A stretch of DNA of 64,000 nt from an uncultured Pelagibacteraceae bacterium. GTDB taxonomy: Bacteria; Pseudomonadota; Alphaproteobacteria; Pelagibacterales; Pelagibacteraceae. The DNA is taken from positions 1 to 64,000 of the forward strand of contig CACCJO010000003.1 in NCBI GenBank assembly GCA_902546375.1. The letters run 5' to 3'. Made by a program: the position numbers and the translations under genes. Shown here piece by piece: positions 10,701 through 21,537 of the stretch; position 1 is the first letter of the stretch, and each line of letters starts with the position of its first letter. The notes beneath the pieces were generated by a model. That model was not told the DNA's origin. It made no database searches and saw nothing but the letters and a program-made list of their open reading frames with translations.

Positions 10701-12857
10701 ATGACATCAAAATATCATTCTGTTAATAATCTTAAAGTATCAGAGGAATTATTACTTTTTGTTAATAATGAGTTATTTAATGGTACTGACATTTCTCCTG
10801 AAAAATTTTGGAAAGATTTTGATAAAGCGGTTCATGAATTAGCTCCTAAAAATAAAGAACTAATTGATTTTAGAGAAACACTGCAAAAAAAAATTGATAA
10901 ATGGCATATTGATAACAAAGGAAAAAATATTCAAATTAAAGAATACAAAAATTTTTTAAAAGAAATTGGTTACTTAAAAGATGAAGGTCCAGATTTTAAA
11001 ATTGAAACAAGTGATATCGATGAGGAAATTGCTACAATAGCTGGGCCTCAATTAGTTGTGCCAATTATGAATGCACGTTACGCTTTGAATGCTGCTAACG
11101 CAAGATGGATGAGTTTATACGATAGTTTATATGGAACTGATGTCATCGAAGCATCTGAAGATAGTACTTCAGAAAGATATGATCCAGAACGAGGAGAGAT
11201 TGTAATTAAGTATGGTAGAGAATTTTTGGATAAATATTTTACTTTAAAAGATTTTAGCTGGAGAAAAATAACAGGAATAGCAATTCAAAATAAAGAATTA
11301 AAAATTTTAAAAGGTGTTGATGTAACAACTCTAAAAGATGAAAATAAATTTGTTGGTCATCGAGGTGAAGCAGATAACCCGTCAGCAATAATATTAAAAA
11401 ATAATAATCTTCATATTGAAATATTAAAAAATCCAAGAGCATTTAGCGCTCAACAGGATCATGCAGGCATAAGTGACATAATATTGGAATCTGCAGTATC
11501 TACAATATGTGATAATGAAGACAGTGTTGCTGCAGTAGATGCTGAAGATAAAGTGATTTGTTATAGAAATTGGCTTGGATTAATGAAAGGAGATCTCGTA
11601 ACAAGATTTGAGAAAGAGGGAAAAACATTGGAGAGAAAACTTAATCCAAACAGAAGTTATATTTCAAAAGAGGGAAAAGGATTAAAATTGCACGGTAGAA
11701 GTCTTTTATTAATTAGAAATGTTGGTCATTTGATGACTAATCCCTCAATAATATTGAAAGATGGAAGTGAAGTTCCAGAGGGATTAATGGATGCTTTTAT
11801 AACAACTGCAGCAGCTCTTCATGATAAGAAAAAAAAAGGTAATTCAAGAGCTGGTTCAATATATATTGTAAAACCAAAGATGCATGGTCCAGACGAAACA
11901 GCGTTTACCAATGAAATTTTTACTAAAGTTGAAGAGGTATTAAAATTAAAAAAATACACATGCAAAATTGGAATTATGGATGAAGAGAGAAGAACTTCAT
12001 CTAATCTTAAAGAGTGTATTAGAACCTTAAAACACAGAGTTTTCTTCATAAACACAGGTTTCCTTGATCGTACAGGTGATGAAATGCATACATCAATGGA
12101 GGCAGGACCAATGATTAAAAAGGGTGATATGAAATCTTCAAAATGGATTGGGGCTTATGAAAATAACAATGTTGATATAGGTTTGGCTTGTGGCTTTTCA
12201 GGAAAAGCACAAATAGGTAAAGGAATGTGGGCTATGCCTGATAAAATGAAAGACATGTTAGATCAAAAAACTGGTCATCTTAAAGCGGGTGCAAATTGTG
12301 CGTGGGTTCCATCTCCAACTGCAGCAGCTTTACATGCTTTACATTATCATGAGATAAATATTTTTGATGTCCAAAAAAAATTGTCTACAAGAGATAAGGC
12401 TAAAATTGATGATTTACTTACTATTCCTATCGCAGATAGACCAAACTGGTCAGTTGATGAAATCAATAAAGAAATTTCAAATTCTGCCCAGACATTACTT
12501 GGTTATGTTGTAAGATGGATTGATCAAGGTGTGGGTTGCTCCAAAGTGCCAGATATAAATAATGTCGGGTTAATGGAGGACAGGGCAACGTTGAGAATTT
12601 CTTCACAACATATTGCAAACTGGGTACATCACGGTGTTACAACTAAAATGCAAGTTATTGAAATAATGAAAGAAATGGCAAAGGTTGTGGATAAACAAAA
12701 TGAGAGTGATCAAAATTATGTTAAAATGAGCTCTGATTATGATAGGTCCGTAGCATTTCAAACTGCATGTGAACTTATTTTTAAGGGAAAAGAACAACCT
12801 TCTGGATATACAGAGCCTTTATTACATTTAAATCGATTAAAAAAAAAATCAGTTTGA
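10701..12857 (+). CDS. glcB: Malate synthase G
   Basis: GlcB-type 719-aa protein; start placed at MTSKYHSVNN; KMHGPDETAFTNE, MDEERRTSSNLKECI. Confidence 0.95.
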   Translation: MTSKYHSVNNLKVSEELLLFVNNELFNGTDISPEKFWKDFDKAVHELAPKNKELIDFRETLQKKIDKWHIDNKGKNIQIKEYKNFLKEIGYLKDEGPDFKIETSDIDEEIATIAGPQLVVPIMNARYALNAANARWMSLYDSLYGTDVIEASEDSTSERYDPERGEIVIKYGREFLDKYFTLKDFSWRKITGIAIQNKELKILKGVDVTTLKDENKFVGHRGEADNPSAIILKNNNLHIEILKNPRAFSAQQDHAGISDIILESAVSTICDNEDSVAAVDAEDKVICYRNWLGLMKGDLVTRFEKEGKTLERKLNPNRSYISKEGKGLKLHGRSLLLIRNVGHLMTNPSIILKDGSEVPEGLMDAFITTAAALHDKKKKGNSRAGSIYIVKPKMHGPDETAFTNEIFTKVEEVLKLKKYTCKIGIMDEERRTSSNLKECIRTLKHRVFFINTGFLDRTGDEMHTSMEAGPMIKKGDMKSSKWIGAYENNNVDIGLACGFSGKAQIGKGMWAMPDKMKDMLDQKTGHLKAGANCAWVPSPTAAALHALHYHEINIFDVQKKLSTRDKAKIDDLLTIPIADRPNWSVDEINKEISNSAQTLLGYVVRWIDQGVGCSKVPDINNVGLMEDRATLRISSQHIANWVHHGVTTKMQVIEIMKEMAKVVDKQNESDQNYVKMSSDYDRSVAFQTACELIFKGKEQPSGYTEPLLHLNRLKKKSV

Positions 12858-13466
12858 ATTAGAATTTATTTTAGATCTATTTTTAAAAGCAGAAAGAAGT
12901 GTGCCATCATCAAGATTTTCAATTTCTCCACCAACAGGCAACCCTTGAGCTAATTTTGTGATCTTTACATCTAAATTTGATAAACTGTCCTGAATATAAA
13001 AAGCTGTCGTTTGGCCCTCAACTGTTGCACTAGTAGCTAAAATTATTTCCTCAATTTTATCCTTTTTTACCCTTTCGATTAAAGAATTAATTAATAAATC
13101 CTCTTTTTTGTGACCAACAGAGGAGATAGTACCTCCTAAAATATGAAAATATCCTTTGAAAATATTTGAATTTTCAATCGACCACTGATCAGCTATGTTT
13201 TCAACAACACAAATTTGATTATACTTTCTCTGTATAACTTTACAATTATCATAAGAACACTCAACAGCTGATGATTTTAAGACTCCACAAATTTTACATC
13301 TAGAGATATTTTTATAAACTTCTGCTAAAGTTTTTGCTAAAGGCTTTACAAGTTCATCCCTATTATTAATTAGTTTTAAAACTATTCTTTTAGCTGATTT
13401 AGGGCCTAAACCAGGTAACTTTGATATTAATTTTACAAGTTCTTCAATCTCAGAAGTATTTTGCAT
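12849..13466 (-). CDS. recR: Recombination mediator RecR
   Basis: LPGLGPKSAKRI, CxxC zinc finger, Toprim region. Confidence 0.95.
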   Translation of the reverse strand: MQNTSEIEELVKLISKLPGLGPKSAKRIVLKLINNRDELVKPLAKTLAEVYKNISRCKICGVLKSSAVECSYDNCKVIQRKYNQICVVENIADQWSIENSNIFKGYFHILGGTISSVGHKKEDLLINSLIERVKKDKIEEIILATSATVEGQTTAFYIQDSLSNLDVKITKLAQGLPVGGEIENLDDGTLLSAFKNRSKINSNSN

Positions 13467-13469
13467 TTA

Positions 13470-13796
13470 TTATAATGGCCATTTAAATCCAGGTATTCCG
13501 AGTCCACCTGTTGCTTTTGAAATTTCTTCAGCTGTTTTTGTTTTGAGTTGTGACTTAGCACTATTATGAGCGGCAACAATAAGATCTTCAATTATAGTTT
13601 TATCTTCCCTCATAATTTCCTCCGATAATTTGATTGATTGCATCTCCCCCTCCCCATCAAGTATAACTTTAACTGAATTTGAGCCTGAAATTCCCTCAAC
13701 TTTTATTTCTTTTATTTTTTTCTGACTTTCTTTCATTTTTGACTCAAGTTCTTTTGCTTTATCTAAAATTTTTGTAAAATCAGTCATTAGGTTCAT
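13470..13796 (-). CDS. YbaB/EbfC nucleoid-associated protein (start may be 13787)
   Basis: Sequence and dnaX-ybaB-recR synteny. Confidence 0.92.
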   Translation of the reverse strand: MNLMTDFTKILDKAKELESKMKESQKKIKEIKVEGISGSNSVKVILDGEGEMQSIKLSEEIMREDKTIIEDLIVAAHNSAKSQLKTKTAEEISKATGGLGIPGFKWPL

Positions 13797-15423
13797 CCTC
13801 TCTTTTCAAATTAATATCAGTTAATTCAGCATCAGGAAAATTTTTAATTACATCTTTATAAATTTTTGAATTTTTTGCTTCATCCATTAAAGATCTTTTT
13901 ATTTTTTGTTTTTTCTCCCTCATTGAAACATCGCCTTTTAATTGACTAAATGAAATAATCCATCTTTCACCTGTCCAATCAAAAAGTTTTAAAGAAAGAT
14001 CTTTAACGAAATTTTTATCTAAATTTTCATTAAAAGATATCTCAATCATATTTTTTTCGAACTTTACTAGATTTACATTTTTTTCTAACTCATATTTTAG
14101 TTTAATTTCTTTTTTATCGAGACAGGTCTGTATTAATTTTTCTAAACTATTAATAAATATTTTTTTTTCTGATTTAACTTCTTTATGAATTTCTGGTTTA
14201 CTTTTTTCCTCTTGATAAATATTTTTGATTTGATCTATTGGTTTTGATTGATCATTAATTTCTTTATCTATAACAAGATTTTCACTTACAGAATTTATAT
14301 CAGTATTTTTCTGTAATTTTATGGAACTTAAATGCATCAGCCTTAACAAAAACATTTCCATTGATAAATGTTGATTCGAAACTATGGCAAGTTCATCAAG
14401 AGTCGAGATTGTAAATTGCCAAAATAAAATCAATATGCTCGGATCTAGACTTTTATTTAAATCTTTGATCTTTTGAAATTCTTGATCATTTAATGAAAAA
14501 TTTGTACTTTCTAAGGTTAATGATTCAATATTTTTAAAATAATAAAGTAATTCTAAGAAATCATTAATAAAAATTTTTGGCTCAACACCTTGGTCATAAA
14601 TTTTTCTATAAATCTCTATAACTTTAATCTCATCTCCTTTAAGAATAAATTCAAATAAATCGATTAATTGTGATTTATCAAAAAAACCAAAAATTTTCTG
14701 TGCTGATTTTAAATCTAATTCATTTTTTGGTTTTAAAGTTAATAAAGCTCTATCTAATAAGGATAGTGCATCTCTTACTGACCCTTCGGAAATTTTCACT
14801 ATTAATTTTAATGCTTCATCAGTAATTTTACCTCCCTCTTTATCCTTAATTTTTTTTATGTAATTAAATAATTCAGACGATCTAATTCTTAATAAATCAA
14901 ATCTTTGACATCTTGATATAACTGTAACTGGAATCTTTTTGATTTCAGTCGTTGCAAAAATAAATTTTAGATATTCTGGGGGTTCTTCAAGAGTTTTCAA
15001 CAAAGCATTAAATGCTTGTTTACTTAACATGTGAACTTCATCGATAATAAAGATCTTATACTTTGACGATGTTGGTCCATATCTAGAAAACTCAATTAAT
15101 TCTCTAACATCATCAACACCAGTTCTGCTTGCAGCATCCATTTCTAAAACATCGATGTGATTTGAATTAGTTATAGCATCGCAATTATCACATTTAACTT
15201 TACACTTATTTTCAATTCCATTTGAACAATTAAGTGCCTTAGCAACTATTCTTGCTATAGTGGTTTTTCCGACTCCTCTTATTCCAGTGAATAAATATGC
15301 ATTAGGAACTTTATTAGCTATTATTGAATTAGTTATAGTTTCTACAACCACATCTTGACCAATAAGATCATCAAAATTTTGTGGTCTATATTTAAGTGCT
15401 AATACTTTTGAATCATTGCTCAT
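13780..15423 (-). CDS. dnaX: DNA polymerase III subunits gamma/tau
   Basis: LALKYRPQNFDDLIGQ, GIRGVGKTTIARI, zinc module CKVKCDNCDAI. Confidence 0.96.
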   Translation of the reverse strand: MSNDSKVLALKYRPQNFDDLIGQDVVVETITNSIIANKVPNAYLFTGIRGVGKTTIARIVAKALNCSNGIENKCKVKCDNCDAITNSNHIDVLEMDAASRTGVDDVRELIEFSRYGPTSSKYKIFIIDEVHMLSKQAFNALLKTLEEPPEYLKFIFATTEIKKIPVTVISRCQRFDLLRIRSSELFNYIKKIKDKEGGKITDEALKLIVKISEGSVRDALSLLDRALLTLKPKNELDLKSAQKIFGFFDKSQLIDLFEFILKGDEIKVIEIYRKIYDQGVEPKIFINDFLELLYYFKNIESLTLESTNFSLNDQEFQKIKDLNKSLDPSILILFWQFTISTLDELAIVSNQHLSMEMFLLRLMHLSSIKLQKNTDINSVSENLVIDKEINDQSKPIDQIKNIYQEEKSKPEIHKEVKSEKKIFINSLEKLIQTCLDKKEIKLKYELEKNVNLVKFEKNMIEISFNENLDKNFVKDLSLKLFDWTGERWIISFSQLKGDVSMREKKQKIKRSLMDEAKNSKIYKDVIKNFPDAELTDINLKREDEPND

Positions 15424-15429
15424 ATATAC

Positions 15430-15515
15430 GAGGAGACTAGAACCTGAAAAACTGTCTTTACGACTGCTTCCGTTAAGATCTGGTCGGGTTCAAGCAGCAT
15501 CCACCTCTAGCCTCC
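15430..15515 (-). ncRNA. ffs: Small bacterial signal recognition particle RNA (4.5S)
   Basis: Minus strand GAACCCGACCAGATCTTAACGGAAGCAGTCGTAAAGACAG matches the SRP domain IV core; terminal GGAG/CTCC strands; TATAAT just upstream (15523-15528 complement); ffs-dnaX synteny. Ends approximate. Confidence 0.88.
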
Positions 15516-15557
15516 GAAACTATTATAACAGTAATAATTTCTTATCTACAAGAAAAG

Positions 15558-16394
15558 TTATTTATTTATTTCTCTTTGTTTGTCAGCTTCAAAAACACCT
15601 AGAACGTGAAAATCTTGACAATGCAATCCTAAATCTTCTAGTGATTTTTGTACTCTTGGTTCCTCAATATGACCATCTAAATCACATAAAAAGAAAAAGG
15701 AGTCGAAAGAATTTTTTTCAGGATAACTTTGCAACTTTGTTAGATTTACTCCGTTAATAGCAAACCCTCCTAAAGATTGATATAAAGCTGCCGGTTTACT
15801 TTTTAATTTAAATAAAAAAGAAGTAATATATTTTTTTCCACTAAATTCTGGTTGTGATATATTTTTACCCATTACAAGAAATCTTGTTAGGTTTCCTTTT
15901 TCATTTTCTATATTATTTTTTACAATTTCCAAATTATATGTTTTAGCACTTAATGATGAAGCTATTGCAGCTTTAGTTTTGTCTTTACTTTTTGAAACCA
16001 TTTCTGCGGATCCAGCTGTATCAGCTCTTACATGTTCAGTAAGTCTATTTGATTTTATAAATTTTGAACATTGTGATAATGCTTGAGCATGAGAATAAAC
16101 ATCCTTGATTTCTGAAACTTTTGTTCCAGGTAAACCCAGTAAATTATGTTCTATTTTTTGAAAATACTCAGCATAAATATTTAACCTATATTCGAAAATT
16201 AAATATTCAATTCCTATGTTGCCAGTAATTCTATTTGACTCTGGAATAATAATTTTTGAATTTATATCTTTTGAAGCTTGAACAAAACAATCATCAAAAG
16301 TTTTACAGGGCACTACTTCAGCATTAGAGTCTATGGATAAAGCAGCTAAGTGAGAATATGCTCCGAAAGTTCCTTGAAAATAAATTTTACTCAT
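15558..16394 (-). CDS. pheA: Prephenate dehydratase
   Basis: FQGTFGAYSHLAA, C-terminal ACT domain. Confidence 0.92.
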   Translation of the reverse strand: MSKIYFQGTFGAYSHLAALSIDSNAEVVPCKTFDDCFVQASKDINSKIIIPESNRITGNIGIEYLIFEYRLNIYAEYFQKIEHNLLGLPGTKVSEIKDVYSHAQALSQCSKFIKSNRLTEHVRADTAGSAEMVSKSKDKTKAAIASSLSAKTYNLEIVKNNIENEKGNLTRFLVMGKNISQPEFSGKKYITSFLFKLKSKPAALYQSLGGFAINGVNLTKLQSYPEKNSFDSFFFLCDLDGHIEEPRVQKSLEDLGLHCQDFHVLGVFEADKQREINK

Positions 16395-17128
16395 TATGAC
16401 TTATATTCCATTATTTTTTTTATAGCCATAAAATCTTCCTTAGTATCTACTCCAATCGGAGATGATTTTGCAAGAGCTACATTGACATTAATGTTGTTAT
16501 CTAATGCTCTTAACTGTTCTAATCTATTTTCAATTTCATTTTGCGACTGTTTAAAAGAAATAAATCTTTTTAATATTTCTACATTATAACAATAAATTCC
16601 TAAATGATGATAAGCCTTATTATTTTCTTTATTTAATTTTCTCATAAAATTTATTGCTCGAGGAAATTTTCTGTCATCTAAACTTTCTTCTGTAATTACC
16701 TTAACAATATCGTGATTTTCAAAAACCTTTTTGTTGTTAATTTTTGCTGCTAAAGTTCCTAAATCACGCTTAGTCTTGATCATGTGCTTATTTAATTTTT
16801 GAATATCCTCAATATTCATCAGTGGTTCATCTCCCTGTAGGTTCATGATTAAATCTATATCTGTTCTACCTAGCTTTACAAAAGCTTCGTAAATTCTATC
16901 CGTTCCTGTTTTGTGATTATTGTGTGTCAAAATTGCTTCTCCACCATTTTTTTTCACATCTTCGATAATTTCTTGATCTTCTGCAGCAACAAATACCTCT
17001 CCAATATTAGCGTCTTGAGCTTTTTTATAAACATGAGAAATGATTGATAATCCATTAATTTTAAGCAAGGGTTTACCTGGTAATCTTGATGCTGATAATC
17101 TGGAGGGAATTATAACTAATGTCTTCAT
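16394..17128 (-). CDS. kdsB: 3-deoxy-manno-octulosonate cytidylyltransferase
   Basis: IPSRLSASRLPGKPL, NLQGDEPL. Confidence 0.95.
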   Translation of the reverse strand: MKTLVIIPSRLSASRLPGKPLLKINGLSIISHVYKKAQDANIGEVFVAAEDQEIIEDVKKNGGEAILTHNNHKTGTDRIYEAFVKLGRTDIDLIMNLQGDEPLMNIEDIQKLNKHMIKTKRDLGTLAAKINNKKVFENHDIVKVITEESLDDRKFPRAINFMRKLNKENNKAYHHLGIYCYNVEILKRFISFKQSQNEIENRLEQLRALDNNINVNVALAKSSPIGVDTKEDFMAIKKIMEYKS

Positions 17129-17238
17129 TTTTCTTTTAATTTTTCATTACAATATAAATAGAGGCAAAAATGTACATTAAAAATATAAGCAATTTTATAT
17201 TTATAGTGCTATATGTTCGAAATAATTTTTTTTTACAA

Positions 17239-17781
17239 ATGGATTCTTTCGAGCTAAATAAAATAATAGCTGCAATATTAATGGTAGCACTTCTAATAAT
17301 AGGTATTGGAAAGCTTTCAGATGTTATTTTTCATGTTGAAAAGCCTAAAACACCTGGTTACTCAGTTGAGGTAGAGCAGGCTACTGTGGTAAGTTCACAA
17401 ACAAGCTCGGAACCGACTGAAGACAAAGTTGATATTGCTGCATTAATCGCCATGGGAGATATTGCTTCAGGAGAAAAGGTTTTTAAAAAATGCGCTGCAT
17501 GTCATTCTATTGTAAAAGGTGGAAAAAATAATATTGGTCCAGCATTGTATAATGTTGTTGGAAGAGATGTGGGTGCTGTAGATGATTATAAATATTCTAA
17601 AGCTCTTGCCGCCTACGGAAAAGCCTGGACTTTTGAAGAACTTAATGGCTATCTACTTAAACCAGCTAAATGGATTAAAGGAACTAAAATGGCCTTTGCT
17701 GGATTAAGAAAAGAAAAGGATAGAGCTTCTGTTATTTTGTACTTAAATCAAAATTCAGATAATCCGTTGCCATTACCTTAA
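17239..17781 (+). CDS. Membrane-anchored cytochrome c (CycM/c552-like)
   Basis: N-terminal TM helix, CAACHS heme motif, distal Met in GTKMAFAG. Confidence 0.88.
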   Translation: MDSFELNKIIAAILMVALLIIGIGKLSDVIFHVEKPKTPGYSVEVEQATVVSSQTSSEPTEDKVDIAALIAMGDIASGEKVFKKCAACHSIVKGGKNNIGPALYNVVGRDVGAVDDYKYSKALAAYGKAWTFEELNGYLLKPAKWIKGTKMAFAGLRKEKDRASVILYLNQNSDNPLPLP

Positions 17782-18702
17782 TTTTCCAAAACAATAAAGT
17801 AATATAGATTTTTGAACATGGACTCTGTTAAGAGCCTGTTGCCAAACTTTAGATTTCTTACTTAAAAAGACATCCTCTTCTACTTCTTTACCTCTTGGCA
17901 AGCAGTGAAGAAAAATACAATTTTTTTTTGCAAAACTCATTAACTTTTTATTTATTTTAAATTTTTTAAATTGATTCAATTTTTTTGATTTATTCACCTT
18001 ATCGTTCATGGAAATTACTTTATCTGAAAAAATAACATCAGCTCCTTTAGCTGCTTTTTTTGGATCGTGTAATATACGTATTTTATTATTATTACTTTTA
18101 ATATATTTAATTATAATTTTACTTGGTTGGTATTTAGTTGGACATCCAATATTGAGTTTAAAAGAAAACTTAATTGATGCTGCGATCAAAGAATTCAAGA
18201 CATTATTAGAGTCGCCAATCCAAGTGATATTCAGCTTTGATATTGGTTTCTTCTTAATCTCCTCAACAGTAAAAATATCTGATAAAATTTGAGTTGGATG
18301 AGAACTGGGGCTAAGACCATTAATAATCGGTATAGATAAATATTTTTCAAATTCCTCTAATTTTTTATCACTATCGGTTCGAAGCATAAAAGCGTTTCCA
18401 AAATTTGATAAAATTTTTGCTGTATCTTGAATGCTTTCTCCTCCCTTTGACAAATGGAGTTCATCTGGTCTAAGTGTTAAGGTGCTTCCACCCAGTTGCT
18501 TTATTGCTAAATAAAAACTTAATCTGGTTCTAAGACTAGATTTCTCAAACATTTGTATCAATAATTTCCCTTTTAATGGTGCTCCTTTATCGATTTCAAG
18601 ATTATTTAATCTTTTTCTCAATCTCTTTCTTCTTTTAGCATCAAAAAGGATTTTTTTTAAATCCCTTGCAGGAATATCTTTTAAATTTAAAAAATTCCTC
18701 AT
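17773..18702 (-). CDS. argF: Ornithine carbamoyltransferase
   Basis: FEKSSLRTRLSF, FLHCLPRGKE. Confidence 0.95.
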   Translation of the reverse strand: MRNFLNLKDIPARDLKKILFDAKRRKRLRKRLNNLEIDKGAPLKGKLLIQMFEKSSLRTRLSFYLAIKQLGGSTLTLRPDELHLSKGGESIQDTAKILSNFGNAFMLRTDSDKKLEEFEKYLSIPIINGLSPSSHPTQILSDIFTVEEIKKKPISKLNITWIGDSNNVLNSLIAASIKFSFKLNIGCPTKYQPSKIIIKYIKSNNNKIRILHDPKKAAKGADVIFSDKVISMNDKVNKSKKLNQFKKFKINKKLMSFAKKNCIFLHCLPRGKEVEEDVFLSKKSKVWQQALNRVHVQKSILLYCFGKLR

Positions 18703-19869
18703 TTAATTAAGCTCTTTACAAACTTTATTAATAATTTTTAAAGAAAGATCCAGCTCACTTTTTTTAACATTTAGTGGAGGAAGTATACGAACGACATTTT
18801 CAGAAGCTCTTATTGTAAGCAGTTTATTTTCCATGAGTTTTCTAATAAAAATCGTTTGATCTTTATAAAGTTGAACTCCGATTAAAAAACCTTTTCCTCT
18901 TATACTCTTGATTATTTTTGGGTATACCTCTTGAATATTTCTTAACTCAAATAAAAAATATTTTGATAAATTTTCAATATTTTTTAAAAATTTTTTACTT
19001 GAAACTATATCCATTACAGCATTCCCAACAGCCATAGCCAAGGGATTGCCACCAAAAGTGGAGCCATGTGTTCCAGGTACCATTCCGGAAGCAACTTTTT
19101 TATTCATTAAGACAGCACCTAATGGAAATCCACCACCTATTCCTTTCGCAATAGGTACTATATCAGGTTTAATTTTAGATTTTTCAAATGAAAAAAAGGT
19201 ACCTGTTCTTGAAATTCCACACTGCACTTCATCCAAAATCAATAATATTTTTTTCTTATTACATAACTTTCTTAATTCTTTTAAACACCAGTCTGGTATT
19301 ACCTTAATACCTCCTTCACCCATTATAGGTTCGATCATTATAGCTGCTGTTTTTTTTGTAATCTTTTTTTGAAGAGATTTGTGATCTCCAAATCTAAAAT
19401 GGTCAAATCCTCCAACTTTTGGGCCAAATCCTTCGGTCATTTTCTTTGATCCACTAGCATAAATTGCAGCTAATGTTCTGCCATGAAATGAATTTTTTAC
19501 ACATAAAATTCTATTTTTATTTGGTTTTCCAATAGAGTAAAAATATCTTCTAGCTACTTTTATTGCTGCTTCTGTGGCCTCTGCTCCACTATTTTGAAAT
19601 ATTACAAAATCTGCGAATGTTTTTTGGCATATCTTTTTAGCTAGCTTTTCTCCTTCAGGAATTTGAAAGGCGTTTGAAACATGCCAGAGCTTTTTTGATT
19701 GTTCGTTTATTGTTTTTACCAATTTTGGGTGCGCGTGTCCTAGAGAGTTAACTGCTATTCCCTGAACAAAATCTAAATACTTTTTATTATCACTTGAGTA
19801 TAAGTAGCTCCCTTTTCCATACTTAAAGGCAATTTTTTTTCTGTTATAATTTTTTGCTAAATACGACAT
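18703..19869 (-). CDS. argD: Acetylornithine aminotransferase
   Basis: Class III aminotransferase, LILDEVQCGISRTG, adjacent to argF. Confidence 0.94.
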   Translation of the reverse strand: MSYLAKNYNRKKIAFKYGKGSYLYSSDNKKYLDFVQGIAVNSLGHAHPKLVKTINEQSKKLWHVSNAFQIPEGEKLAKKICQKTFADFVIFQNSGAEATEAAIKVARRYFYSIGKPNKNRILCVKNSFHGRTLAAIYASGSKKMTEGFGPKVGGFDHFRFGDHKSLQKKITKKTAAIMIEPIMGEGGIKVIPDWCLKELRKLCNKKKILLILDEVQCGISRTGTFFSFEKSKIKPDIVPIAKGIGGGFPLGAVLMNKKVASGMVPGTHGSTFGGNPLAMAVGNAVMDIVSSKKFLKNIENLSKYFLFELRNIQEVYPKIIKSIRGKGFLIGVQLYKDQTIFIRKLMENKLLTIRASENVVRILPPLNVKKSELDLSLKIINKVCKELN

Positions 19870-20034
19870 AAATTTATTTATACACCTCTATATTTAAAGA
19901 TTAAGTTGATACAAGCTTGGATTGAAATTTTTATAATTTTTTTTGTGTATAACTATTAATATCAACTTGTTAATTTTTAATTTTAACCCCTATATAGTAT
20001 ATATAATTATTATTTACACATTATATAGATAAAA

Positions 20035-20529
20035 ATGAGTTGGACTGAAGAAAAAGTAGAAAAGCTGAAAGAACTTTGGGGTAAAGGAAATACAGCTAGT
20101 CAAATTGCTGAGATCATTGGTGGAATTAGCCGAAATGCAGTGATTGGAAAAGCTCATAGACTAAACCTGTCTGCAAAAATTAAAACAAGGTCTGCAAGTG
20201 TTAACCAGAGTTCAAAAACATATTCAGAAAATAATAAAATCAAACCTGTGAGAGGTAGAAGAAGTAAATTTAAATCTTTAATAATTGAAAAAGATTTTGA
20301 GCCCGAAAATCCAAAACAGCTCGAAGAATTGGATGATAATTCGTGCAAATGGCCAATTGGTCATCCTGATGAAAGTTCATTTTATTTTTGTGGAAGAACA
20401 TCTTTAAAAGATTTTTCTTATTGTAAGCTCCATTTACTATATGCCTACCAGCCAAAAGGTAAGAAAGAAGACACAAATGATAAAGAGGATATTCAAGAAT
20501 ATATTGAAAAAAAAATTAAAACTGGCTAA
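20035..20529 (+). CDS. gcrA: GcrA family cell cycle regulator
   Basis: MSWTEEKVEKLKELWGKGNTASQIAEIIGGISRNAVIGKAHRLNL. Confidence 0.94.
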   Translation: MSWTEEKVEKLKELWGKGNTASQIAEIIGGISRNAVIGKAHRLNLSAKIKTRSASVNQSSKTYSENNKIKPVRGRRSKFKSLIIEKDFEPENPKQLEELDDNSCKWPIGHPDESSFYFCGRTSLKDFSYCKLHLLYAYQPKGKKEDTNDKEDIQEYIEKKIKTG

Positions 20530-20536
20530 TTAAATT

Positions 20537-21517
20537 TTAACTTTTTTTTTCCTTATCTCCAAAATTATATTTTTCTGTAGAAAATTCTCCTCCATCCCTC
20601 CACATATAAGAATATTTTTTTACTTCGTCTTTAAAATATAGTTTACTTGGTAAACCAATATCTGAGTTTGTTTTATATTTACCTGTGGAAATATTATCGT
20701 ATTTTAGTAACCTTAATTGATCTTCGGTCAATAAAGGGTTGGGTAGTAATTCAAAGAACTTTGCAGATAATTTTGCCATAGATAATGGAAAAGGTACCAG
20801 TAATCTTTTTTTGTTTATCAAATTTAAAAGAATTTCTAAAATCTCTTTAAATGTTAATGTCTCTGGACCAACACATTCAATAATTTGCGCATCAGAGCCT
20901 TTTGAAATTATATGGTAAATTATATCTGTTAAATCAGAACAATGTATTGGCATAAATTTTGTTTTTCCTGAGTAATAAAGTGGGAAAATTGGCAGCCTAC
21001 CTAATAACGTCATAAACTGAGTACTAAAATTATCAGAATTTGAAAAAACTATAGATGGTCTTAAAATAACACTTTTTGAAAAATTTTCTAAAATATTTTT
21101 TTCGCCAGCAAGTTTTGAAATTGCATATTTGGAGTCTATGGCCTCATTTATGCCGAGAGCTGAAATATGAATAAATTTTTCTAAATTATGTTTTTTACAA
21201 AGTTTTGCTAGTAACTTTGGAAAGATGGTGTGAATATTCTTAAAAGTGTTACCTTTTCTTTTTTCATATAAAATACCTACTAAATTTACACAATAGTCTG
21301 CCTCACTAAATAGTTTTTCAATTTTTTTTTCTTCAAAAATATTAGCTTCAACAATATCTATATACCCAGCGTTAGCTTGAGTTTTTATTTTCAAACCTTT
21401 TTGATGGATATTTCTGGTGACTACTGTAACTCTAAGGTCATTTTTTGTTAGTTTTCTAATTAAGAAACTTCCAATTTGACCGCTGCCGCCAAATATTAGA
21501 CAATTTTTTGCTTTCAT
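20537..21517 (-). CDS. NAD(P)-dependent epimerase/complex I NDUFA9-like protein
   Basis: FGGSGQIGSFLIRKL Rossmann motif. Confidence 0.85.
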   Translation of the reverse strand: MKAKNCLIFGGSGQIGSFLIRKLTKNDLRVTVVTRNIHQKGLKIKTQANAGYIDIVEANIFEEKKIEKLFSEADYCVNLVGILYEKRKGNTFKNIHTIFPKLLAKLCKKHNLEKFIHISALGINEAIDSKYAISKLAGEKNILENFSKSVILRPSIVFSNSDNFSTQFMTLLGRLPIFPLYYSGKTKFMPIHCSDLTDIIYHIISKGSDAQIIECVGPETLTFKEILEILLNLINKKRLLVPFPLSMAKLSAKFFELLPNPLLTEDQLRLLKYDNISTGKYKTNSDIGLPSKLYFKDEVKKYSYMWRDGGEFSTEKYNFGDKEKKS

Positions 21518-21537
21518 ATATACATGTTACCTAAATT

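Noticed and set aside
15416-15757. 113-aa plus-strand ORF at dnaX/pheA
   Set aside because: Covers the SRP RNA gene and antisense of pheA; not coding.
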